Positions 22,035-34,100 of a DNA stretch of 64,000 bases are shown one piece after another. The notes under the pieces were generated by a model that did no database searches, had not been told where the DNA came from, and saw only the letters and a list, made by a program, of their open reading frames with translations. The DNA is from Bicyclus anynana (Eukaryota > Arthropoda > Insecta > Lepidoptera > Nymphalidae): the NCBI RefSeq assembly GCF_947172395.1, contig NC_069087.1:9567107-9631106 (forward strand). The letters are read 5' to 3'. Every line of letters starts with the position of its first letter. The stretch's first letter is position 1. The position numbers were made by a program, and so were the translations under genes.

Positions 22035-22055
22035 AATAAATCATTTCATTTTATT
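22035..22055. terminator. Overlapping poly(A) signals of convergent RtcB and glycerol kinase
   Basis: AATAAA on the plus strand at 22035-22040 serves RtcB (stop at 21933). AATAAA on the minus strand at 22050-22055 would serve glycerol kinase (stop at 22170). Cleavage 10-30 bases downstream of each would give transcripts with overlapping 3' ends. Confidence 0.55.
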
Positions 22056-22169
22056 TTATGGTAACATTTCACTATATAATAATAATAATAATACTGCATG
22101 TATTATGGCTGACTGACTATCACTGCAGGTATAACATAATCTAATGACTAATTTGAGGAACATTGAAAT

Positions 22170-25100
22170 CTACATTCTTAATTTATCTGCTAATATTACA
22201 AGCAATGCTGTACCAAGGAAGAACAGGCCTGATGGTAACACTGCTGTGGTGTAGTCAACCTCATCTGTAACAAACAAGAATTTAAAGCTACAATTTGATA
22301 GACAATTAGATATTTTAATATCCGGCCGCTCAAAGATTGCGTTTCTGACAGGTTTTGGTTGAGTGGGACAAACATATTTTTAGTTACAGTTCCCTCGTTT
22401 TTTGTGTCATCACTACAAAGACAAACAGTTGGCATAATCTTGAAACAGCGAAGTTGAACAACCTTGCATCGGCCATTCGATCATAACCTGTTAGAAACGG
22501 AATCTTTGAGCGGCCGGATATTATGAAGTAGATCATCATTACCAGCCTATACTAATAACCCACTACATGACAAGGCTCCCTCCTTAAAGGAAAGGAGATC
22601 TAGAACTTAAACTCACCACAATGCTCCTATGGGGGTCTGTGGTGGTCTTAATGTTTGATAATGATTAATGGTGAAAATCTAACAATAATTATCAGATGTG
22701 TAATCATTATTAATAGAACCAACATATTAACCTCAGAATAGAGGAAACTCCAGAAGGTGTGATCGAGCATGGGAATGAATCCATTGAAGTTACTCTTTTT
22801 TTGGTGTAATTTCACTATCAATAACAATCGATTAGACACACTGAGTAAGCCGTTTTGTGTGACGTGCTATACACTTACAGGTACAATTTTTGGACACAAT
22901 GTGTGCTTTATAATGTGGTTTCTGGTGTTTTCTGTATTCTGAGATATTAACATGCGTCCAACGAAACAATCACGTGAAGAGAAATGGAGAAAATTCAACC
23001 AATGGCGGCGCAACGACGGAATTTTGTTTATATTTCTCTACACTGGTCGCATGCTAGCACTATACGGCACAGACACGTAACACCAACTTCCCAAATCAAA
23101 GTTTATACTGAAAATTTCTTAGAAGATAAGCTAGTAGGATTCGAATCGAGGACCTCATCATCTAAAGCCACATAGACTAAATTCTGAAACAAGGAAGTTA
23201 TATGAGGGGAAGATAGATACAATGAATAAAAATAATTGATATTTACCAGGTTTGTACTGTGTTGTCTCATTGTCTTCTGATGCCCAGCCCAAACATCTAT
23301 CTAGGGCTTTCTCCCAGCGAACTTTACGTATTTCTCGTTCTGTAAATATTGAATTGTTATTTATTTGTAAAATCTTTGCTTAAAAGCAATGCTCGTACCA
23401 TAGATAGTATGGTAGGCATGTAGTTTGGATTGGCTTTGGAAAATAATAACAAATAACAAAAAAAATTCTAAAAATAATGCATATATTTTTAATTTTATTT
23501 GCAATGCTATGAGAAATCATATGCTCAGATTTTTTGTGACAACCTTTAACCAGACAGTCCAGACACCTTTGGACTTTAACTATGTATCTGAAAGTTTGTC
23601 AGGTATACTCTTAACAGAGCTTTTGCAAAATTCAACGATAGCAGACATTATTAATTATTAACCCATGACCCGAGACCTGTGATATCCCAGTGGATATGAC
23701 CTCTACCTCTGATTCCGGTGGGTGTAGTTTCGAATCCAGTCTGGGGCATGCACCTCCAACTTTTCAGTTATGTACATTTTAAGAAATTAAATATCACATG
23801 TCTCTTATGGTGAAGGAAAAACATCGTAAGGAAACCTGCATACCTGAGAATTTTCTTAATTATCTGTGTGTATGAGGTCTGCCAATCCGTATTGAGCCAG
23901 CATAGAGGACTATTTGGCCTAACCCCTCTAATTCTGAGAGGAGACTTGAGCTCAGCAGTGAGCCGCATATGGGTTGATAATGATGATGATGAGACATTAT
24001 TAGCACTAAATATGTTTTAATTATTATCATACATTGCAACATGTACCTTCATTAGAAATTCCTGGTAAGAAGGTGTCGGCTGGTGGGCTGGGTGTACTAA
24101 CTGGCCACACCTGGAGCGCGCGCCCCGCTACTATGGCTGCTCCGAGAGCTGTGCTTTCCATCATGAGAGGGCGAATCTGGAATATAGACGGTTTTGATCA
24201 AATTGATTTATCTATAAATTAAAATAAAGTGTGATGTATATCAGTTATCGCGCTACCATATTTGACTGCATCGCCATTAAAATCGATTGGAAGAATTTAC
24301 TGGGAGAGCAAGATAACCCGCAACGTTCCTCCTAAGCCTCGAAGCCTGTACCTCCGCCCGTTCTACGGGAGGAGAAGACCCACACACATGCAGTGTACAA
24401 AAAGAGATTCACTCTTAGAACACCATCTACAGATAGTTTAAAATAATTACACAGTACTTCACTATGCCTGTAGATTGCAGCACGCATCGCCCAATGACAA
24501 TTTCTCAACACTTCTAAAGTCAAGCGTGCAGAGCATGCATGGAGGAAGAGGAAACCCCGATACATGTTATGCTTAGATGCAGAGGTGTATCTGAACAACG
24601 CGCAGCACAAATTGGATCCCCAGCAACACTCCAAGAGGCGTTCGGCGACCTGGGCGGCCTGCCAAGCTTCTGGAGCGAGCTCGGCTAGCTGGAATGACTC
24701 CAGCGGGGACCAGCACCAAAAAGGACCTACGTACAACGGCCAACCTTAGTGGCCAAGTGCGGAAAAGGCCCGGGAATAAAAAAGAAGAAGAAGAAGTCAA
24801 GCGTGCGTAAAGGAGTTTTACTCCAATAATTTCCAGCTGTGACTCACCACCGGTATGGCCAGCAGGTCGGCCTGCAGTTGCATGAGCGCCGCGTTCTGCG
24901 CCATGCCGCCGTCGGCGAGCAGGCGGCGCAGCGGCGCGCAGTCGGCCGCCATGGCGTCGGCCACGGCGCGCGTCTGCTGGCACACCGCCTCCAGCGCCGC
25001 GCGGACCACGTGCTGGCGCCGCGTGCGGCTGCTCAGCCCGCACATCACACTGCAGCGACATGTTACGTACAGTGTTACAAAATCACCGCAAAAAGTGATC

Positions 25101-28100
25101 CGAATTTAGCTGTTCACATCATTGACCACTTATAATAAAAGGACGCACAATCAAATTTTACGTAAAAACTGCCCAATTTTGCTTTGACAGTTTTAGAATT
25201 ATTGGTAATATAGAATACCTGTTTTGACTACAGACAATGAGTTCCTAGGCTCGCGTCCTGGGTCAGTCAAGATTAGGTTAGGTTGTTACGCACAACCATA
25301 TAATTAATTATATAAGTTAGATGCCAAAAGCAACAGTGCCATTAATTCTACCAAAATTATATAATTATTCCACGGTGGCACGGTAATGTATGAGTATTAT
25401 GCCGTCAAATCATGATTATATGTTAATTTACAAACCTTACCCTCTGGCATCTTTTCTCCAGTGAGGTGAATACAACCCGTTAAATGCAGGCACAAAACAA
25501 ATGCTTCCTTCATCATCGTCAGTCACTTGTGACGCTTGAGTCTCAGTCTCGGAGACGTCGCTAATGATGCCCAGGCTATCTTGCAGCCACTGTAACGTGT
25601 CGCCTACATACAGATGTTTATCACGTTATTAAAATGATTTAGAGCAAGAATGTCCTACCATAGGGGAGCATTGTAGGCAATTATAGAATTCAGCTTTGGG
25701 AGGTAGCAGGTAACAAAGATTAGACACTCAAACCTTTGCAGACTCTCTGACCTCTGATTAAAATAACCTGTTCTCCTAAATTGTTTATATTATTATTTAT
25801 TTTACCTACTTTCACTATTTAGCGCTAATTAAAAATTTCAAAATAAATAAAAAAAGAACATTATTATTGACATGCTCCAATACTGCTCTTGTGCTGTGCC
25901 AGAGTACATCTTAAAATCACTGTTATGTTTTTTAATTATCCTTTATAAGACTCTCCTTCCTTTCTATCCTATGGAGGCTACCTCTACATATTCTATGGAG
26001 GAGATTCTATTAATAATGAAAAATTAAAAATTTAAATAAGTTACCTGCTATCGCAACTGATCCTTCTAATGCATAAATGGGGGGAGAATTTGGTCCAAGC
26101 TTATATGCCACTGTTGTAAGTAGCCCATTCTGTGAGTGCACTATGGATTCACCTAAAATTGTTATTATTCAATATTATTATCAATGTGGTTCAGTGATGA
26201 TGAGTAGTTGTGTTAATAGAGCTCAATGTACCTGTGTTGTAAAGCAAGAAACAGCCTGTACCGTAAGTGCATTTAACCTGGCCAAAGTTCATGCAATTTT
26301 GACCAACCAGAGCCGCCTGCTGATCCCCTAAGCACTGCAAATAATTTAACAAAACAATAGTACAAAAAACCTATAAAGGTTAAGGTCCGCAAAGAGATGT
26401 CTCAAAGTAATTGTAAATTGTAAAAAAATCAAAATAAAACTAGTATATATAATGAGAGGGTAAAAATTTACCAAAAATTTAATAGAAACAATAAAAGAAA
26501 GAGCAGCAGCAGAATTTAAAAAAATGTGTTTAAAAGTTTGTTCACATTACTCTTCCGAAAAACTCAACATTACATATATTGTTTTGTGTGCTGATTTGGC
26601 TTATACAGATAGATTAAGCAATGTCTGGAGCAACATAGAGATAGTTACATACAAATTTAAGTAAGATAAATGAAATGCTGAAGAACGTCCACTAGTATTT
26701 AAAGTGAGAATTTTTATTATTTTTTATTCGTAAGTCAAACATGGAAGTGGGAATCCATCAGAAAAATGAAGATTTTTTCAGTGATTTTGTTACTTTCTGA
26801 ATCACAGTAAAGAGGTTTGTAGACCCTTTTATTTCTGAATAAATTTTGAAACCCTGTATGGTAGGGTAGCTGTAGAGTGGGAGTAGGGTAGGGTAGTAAT
26901 AGGGTTTCACGCAGACGAAGTCGCGGGCGTCTGCTAGTTTCTGAATAAATTTTGAATCTCTTACCCCAGCAATTGGTGTGCCAAGTAATGAACCAGTAGC
27001 GATGTACCCATAAATTTCAGCAGAACTTTTTATCTTTGGAAGTATTTGCACTGGTATGTCAAAAAAACGCAACAGTCCTTTGTCCCATTGTAAGCTTTTT
27101 AATGACATAAGTTGAGTTCGAGACGCGTTTGTGACATCTGTAGCATGCACGCCCCCTCGGCTTCCACCTGTAAGATTCTAAAACATGCATATTATGCATT
27201 TATATTAAAAATCCAGAAATACTTCCATTCAAGGATAACATAACAATATTGTTCATGATGGAGAAGAGAGAAGAAACCCTCAAACCAAGAATTTATTGAA
27301 ATGAAGTGGTGTATGTTTTGCTTGTTGTATATTTCATCCAAATCAGTGGTGAGAAGGTAACAAATAGACAGACAGAGATACAGACTTAATTTCGCATTTA
27401 AACAATATTAATATGAATATGGATTTGCAAGGTTTGAATGGTTTGACAAGACTATGTATGGGAGCAGGCTGTGATGATTTGATTTTGTAAAATAAACAAT
27501 GAATTAAGAAAGTCTTATCAATATTTAAGTTATGATTTGTTACTGAACTTACCCAAATTAACCACGAGTCTACAGTGCCCACCATGCATTCACCATTACT
27601 AACTGCATCTTTAACGGCAGTGACATTTCGCAAGAGCCATTTTAGCTTTACTGATGAGAAATATGTAGACAATGGTAGCCCACTTGTTTGTGTTACAGCA
27701 TTTATAGACTGTGCTCCTTTGGTTTTAAGAAGATCATCGACAATACTTGATGTTCTAACATCTAACCATACTAAAAAAAACACTATGGTTAATTTGTGTC
27801 AACTCAGGTTACCAATTTGTTAATATGAAACAAATATTAACTCAACTAGCAGACACGTGCGACTCCGCCTGTACGGAAGCCTTCAAATTACAAAGAATAT
27901 TAATTGATTATGAAACACGGCTAAAACTCACGTGATATTACGTCGGAGTATGCCCGACTAGTTTCGAACCCATACGGGGCCCTTAGTCATGAGCTGGTTC
28001 TTGCATCGCGGCACGATCCAAACTGAACCAGCTCATGACTAAGGGCCCCGTATGGGTTCGAAACTAGTCGGGCATACTCCGACGTAATATCACGTGAGTT

Positions 28101-31100
28101 TTAGCCGTGTTTCATAATCAATTAATATGAATAACACTCACGATAGTTTAAATTCTAAAATACAAAGAATATATTGCCTTTTCAGACGCATTCAGCAACT
28201 ATTATATTATAATTAAAATATAAATCCAATATATGTAAAAAAATCCAATTAAAAATGGCACTCACCAATGGCATTATAAAGTGGTTCTCCATTGGCAGAA
28301 TTCCACACTATAGTAGTTTCTCTTTGGTTAGTGATTCCAATGCCCACAACATCTTCAGGATTAATATCAAGTTTTTTCAAATTGTCTACTGTTACCTGTA
28401 ATTTTTAATGATATTTGACTTGAGGTAAAGATTAAAAATAAAATATTTATTTACTAGCAGATGCCCGCGACTTCGTCCGCGTGAAAATCGATGTACATTT
28501 TCGAACCCTTCGCCCATTTTATTTACATTTTTGAATTTTTTATATATGAAAAATACAAAATCATAACCCCTATACAATAAAGTGCGTTTTTTGTGCATCG
28601 GTAAAATGCCCAGCCGTAGCCACGATCAGAGGCCACATCACAAACCCCCGGCCGAAGGCCGGTGCACAATATATGCGCAGCCGAAGGCTGCGCGTTCCCA
28701 TTTTTTTGTGCATCGGTAAAATGCCCAGCTGTAGCCACGATCAGAAGCCATATTACAAACCCCCGGCCGAAGGCCGCGCTTTCCGTTTTTTGTGCTTGGA
28801 TAAAATGCCCAACCTTAGCCACGGTCGGAGGCCCTATCACAAACTCCCGGCCGAAAGCCGGTGCAGAATAAAGGGCGCGGCCGAAGGCCGCGCGTTCTGT
28901 TTTTTGTGCATCGGTAAAATGCCCAGCCGTAGCCACGATCAGAGGCCATATCACAAACCCCCGGCCGAAGGCCGCGCGTATCGTTTTTTGTGCATCGGTA
29001 AAACGCCCAGCCGTAGCCACGATCAGAGGCCATATCACAAACCCCCGGCCGAAGGCCGGTGTACAATAAAGTGCGCGGCCGTAGGCCGCGCGTTCCGTTT
29101 TTTGTGCATCGGTAAAATGCCCAGCTGTAGCCACGATCAGAGGCCGTATCACAATCCCCCGGCCGTAGGCCGGTTAACAATAAAGTGCTTTTTTGTTTTT
29201 TGTGCATCGGTAAAATGCCTAGCCGTAGCCACGATCAGAAGCCATATTACAAACCCCCGGCCGAAGGCCGCGCGTTCCGTTTTTTGTGCATCGGTAAAAT
29301 GCCCAGCCGTAGCCACGATCAGAGGCCACATCACAAACCCCCGGCCGAATGCCGGTGTACAATAAAGTGCGCGGCCGAAGGCCGCGCGTTCCGTTTTTTG
29401 TGCATCGGTAAAATTCCCAGCCGTAGCCACGATCAGAAGCCACATCACAAACCCCCGGCCGAAGGCCGCGCGTATCGTTTTTTGTGCATCGGTAAAACGC
29501 CCAGCCGTAGCCACGATCAGAGGCCATATCACAAACCCCCGGCCGAAGGCCGGTGTACAATAAAGTGCGCGGCCGAAGGCCGCGCGTTCCGTTTTTTGTG
29601 CATCGGTAAAATGCCCAGCTGTAGCCACGATCAGAGGCCGTATCACAATCCCCCGGCCGTAGGCCGGTTAACAATAAAGTGCTTTTTTGTTTTTTGTGCA
29701 TCGGTAAAATGCCCAGCCGTAGCCACGATCAGAGGCCACATCACAAACCCCCGACCGAAGGCCGGTGTACAATAAAGTGCGCGGCCGAAGTCCGCGCGTT
29801 CCGTTTTTTGGGCATCGGTAAAATGCCCAGCTGTAGCCACGATCAGAGGCCGTATCACAATCCCCCGGCCGTAGGCCGGTTAACAATAAAGTGCTTTTTT
29901 GTTTTTTGTGCATCGGTAAAATGCCTAGCCGTAGCCACGATCAGAAGCCATATTACAAACCCCCGGCCGAAGGCCGCGCGTATCGTTTTTTGTGCATCGG
30001 TAAAATGCCCAGCCGTAGCCACGATCAGAGGCCACATCACAATCCCCCGGCCGTAGGCCGGTTAACAATAAAGTGCTTTTTTGTTTTTTGTGCATCGGTA
30101 AAATGCCTAGCTGTAGCCACGATCAGAGGCCGTATCACAATCCCCCGGCCGTAGGCCGGTTAACAATAAAGTGCTTTTTTGTTTTTTGTGCATCGGTAAA
30201 ATGTCTAGCCGTAGCCACGATCAGAAGCCATATTACAAACCCCCGGCCGAAGGCCGCGCGTTCCGCTTTTTGTGCATCGGTAAAATGCCCAGCCGTAGCC
30301 ACGATCATAGGCCACATCACAAACCCCCGGCCGAAGGCCGGTGTACAATAAAGTGCGCGGCCGAAGGCCGCGCGTTCCGTTTTTTGTGCATCGGTAAAAT
30401 TCCCAGCCGTAGCCACGATCAGAAGCCATATTACAAACCCCCGGCCGAAGGCCGCGCGTTCCGTTTTTTGTGCATCGGTAAAATGCCCAGCCGTAGCCAC
30501 GATCAGAGGCCACATCACAAACCCCCGGCCGAAGGCCGCGCGTATCGTTTTTTGTGCATCGGTAAAATGCCCAGCCGTAGCCACGATCAGAGGCCACATC
30601 ACAAACCCCCGACCGAAGGCCGGTGTACAATAAAGTGCGCGGCCGAAGTCCGCGCGTTCCGTTTTTTGGGCATCGGTAAAATGCCCAGCTGTAGCCACGA
30701 TCAGAGGCCGTATCACAATCCCCCGGCCGTAGGCCGGTTAACAATAAAGTGCTTTTTGTTTTTTGTGCATCGGTAAAATGCCTAGCTGTAGCCACGATCA
30801 GAGGCCGTATCACAATCCCCCGGCCGTAGGCCGGTTAACAATAAAGTGCTTTTTTGTTTTTTGTGCATCGGTAAAATGTCTAGCCGTAGCCACGATCAGA
30901 AGCCATATTACAAACCCCCGGCCGAAGGCCGCGCGTTCCGCTTTTTGTGCATCGGTAAAATGCCCAGCCGTAGCCACGATCAGAGGCCACATCACAAACC
31001 CCCGGCCGAAGGCCGGTGTACAATAAAGTGCGCGGCCGAAGGCCGCGCGTTCCGTTTTTTGTGCATCGGTAAAATTCCCAGCCGTAGCCACGATCAGAAG

Positions 31101-34100
31101 CCATATTACAAACCCCCGGCCGAAGGCCGCGCGTTCCGTTTTTTGTGCATCGGTAAAATGCCCAGCCGCAGCCACGATCAGAGGCCACATCACAAACCCC
31201 CGGCCGAAGGCCGCGCGTATCGTTTTTTGTGCATCGGTAAAATGCCCAGCCGTAGCCACGATCAGAGGCCACATCACAAACCCCCGACCGAAGGCCGGTG
31301 TACAATAAAGTGCGCGGCCGAAGTCCGCGCGTTCCGTTTTTTGGGCATCGGTAAAATGCCCAGCTGTAGCCACGATCAGAGGCCGTATCACAATCCCCCG
31401 GCCGTAGGCCGGTTAACAATAAAGTGCTTTTTTGTTTTTTGTGCATCGGTAAAATGCCTAGCCGTAGCCACGATCAGAAGCCATATTACAAACCCCCGGC
31501 CGAAGGCCGCGCGTTCCGTTTTTTGTGCATCGGTAAAATGCCCAGCCGTAGCCACGATCAGAGGCCACATCACAAACCCCCGGCCGAAGGCCGGTGTACA
31601 ATAAAGTGCGCGGCCGAAGGCTGCCCGTTCCGTTTTTTGTGCATCGGTAAAATTCCCAGCCGTAGCCACGATCAGAAGCCATATTACAAACCCCAGGCCG
31701 AAGGCCGGTGTACAATAAAGTGCGCGGCCGATGGTCGCGCGTTCCGTTTTTTGTGCATCGGTAAAATGCCCAGCCGTAGCCACGATCAGAAGCCATATTA
31801 CAAACCCCCGGCCGAAGGCCGCGCGTTCCGTTTTTTGTGCTTGGGTAAAATGCCCAACCTTAACCACGGTCGGAGGCCCTATCACAAACTCCCAGCCAAA
31901 GGCTGGGCTACAAAACAGTGCGCGGCCGAAGGCAGCGCGTTCCGTTTTTTGTACATCGGTAAAATGCCCAGTCGTAGCCACGATCAGTGGCCATATCACA
32001 AACCTCCGGCCGAAGGCCGCTCTTCTTTTTTGCTTGGGTAAAATACCCAGCCGTAGTCACGGTCGAAGAGTGTATCATAAACTCCCGGCCGCAGACCGGG
32101 CTATAATAAAGTGCGCGGCCCAAGGCCGCGCGTTTTTTGTTCTTGGGTAAATTGACCAGGAAAAAAGGAGGACTTTTCATACAAACTTTTAACCCCTATT
32201 TCACCGCCTTCATATTTTATTTTCGTTATAAAAAGTATACTTTATCCTGCTCCGTATTATATTCTCATACCATGCTAAGTTTCATTTGAATTCATTCAGT
32301 AGTTTCAGCGTAATGACCGGTCAACAAAAAATACGGACAGACAGACAAGAAATCGAAATAAATATTTTGTATCGATTGTATAATGCCCTCTAATAAAAAA
32401 TTTTAAAATGTCTTCTATGTACAGAATTTGACAAAAGTATAGATTAGCTATTGCGCCAAATTCGTGCTATTTGTTATTAATATAATATTTTTGTTTGTTG
32501 GCCGGCACTTTCATAAAGGCCCAAAATTAATGATCTCCTTTTAGGTCAATCTAATAAGTAGTTATTGCTTGAAACAGTAATAAAACTTGCATACCATTAT
32601 ACGATAAAAAGCAGACAATTTAAACACAAAAAGCATTATCCAATTTGAACCTGAACTTTTAAGTAGTTCCTATGATTAGCTTGGCGCGTTTAACCAAATA
32701 AACAAACAAATTGGTCAGTTGATTATAGAATATGTGCCTCATGTGCCTCAATATCGATATTACACAGTTTTAGTGGAAAAATCGTTTCTCCAAATAACGC
32801 CTGCGAATCAATTTGAGCAATCCGGTTTTTTCAAGATAACTTTTTTTCTATCTGTCCGATCTTAATGAAACAAAGCCTATATGTTGCCCTGAACTTTGCT
32901 TAATCTATTTGTGAAAACCGCATCAAAATCCGTTCAGTAGAACCAGAGAATAGCGCGAACATACAGACAGAAGGACAGACAGACAGACAGACAAGAAAAT
33001 TAAAAAAAATATTTTTGTATTCTATTGCTCATTTCTAATCGCCCTAACTTGATTTTAGTTAAAAATGGGCAAAGTACAGACACGCGATTTCTACTCTTTT
33101 ATTATAGTATAGATAGATAGATAAACTGTTAGTATTTTAGCATACACATTAATATATTCAAATACAATACAATTCAAATGAGTAAGAAAAACATATTTTA
33201 ATACATACATACACAATAACAAACAGTCTTTGAACACAAGACAGAAGGTGAATCAAATATGAAATGAGTAGATAAACAAAATCAGAAAATTCATTTATTT
33301 GAGAACAAGTCAAAACAAATAATGTCTTAATGTAGAACTAATATAGCACTGGTAGCAGGCATAATTACTGGATTCTGCTCAATAGACTTAGTGTCTATTC
33401 ATCATATTCATATATCCATGTCTAGGTTGTAGTGGAGGATACCAGATCACTTAATAGCTGATTATGTCATGTATGCTCTGGTAAGATGGGTGGTAAGCTA
33501 AGGTTAGAGGATACAGATGAGGACCGAGTATGAAGCTTGAGAGGGACTGACCAGTGAATCTGTCTCATACTCCGGGAATTGGATGGAATAGTCCCTGCTT
33601 AGGGTCTGCCCTGATCATAATATAATATAATAAATAATAAATATAATAAAAGGAAGGATTAAATAAATTTTAGTTAAAGGGTACCTTAACACAATGTTCA
33701 TACCTCGATACATTCCAAAACAGCACTCAAAATTTCCAATGCATCTTGTTCCACCCATCCTTCTCGAGGACTAAATCGTTTTAATGATATTTGGTGATAG
33801 GTCAGCACTTCTGATGTGTTTGCAGCAAATACCTAATTTACCAATCAAATTAATTATCTAGGCTCTCTGAGTAACCACATTCTAAGTTACTAAGACCATT
33901 CAAAGTCAAAATTCATTTACTTCAATTAGGTTTAGTTTACAAGCATTTTCAAAACACCAGGTAATAATATTATAAGATAATGGTGATAATAACTGGTCGA
34001 AAACTTTAAAACAGGGTCCAGAAGAGCCCACAACAAACTCAGCCATTGTTTATTTTTTTGTTTATCACCATTTTATAAATTTATGTAAGCTATTTTATTG

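Noticed and set aside
24573..25061. 162-codon minus-strand open frame overlapping glycerol kinase exon 9
   Set aside because: It is a different frame over the GC-rich exon and a truncated LINE. The conserved glycerol kinase frame explains the exon.
28577..32155. CRISPR-like appearance of the array
   Set aside because: Units are adjacent variants with no unique spacers, and the genome is an insect. It is a minisatellite.
28523..32180. Many open frames of 60-250 codons on both strands
   Set aside because: They are artefacts of the tandem array, whose units lack stops in several frames. The same peptides recur in opposite strands and no start, promoter or domain is present.
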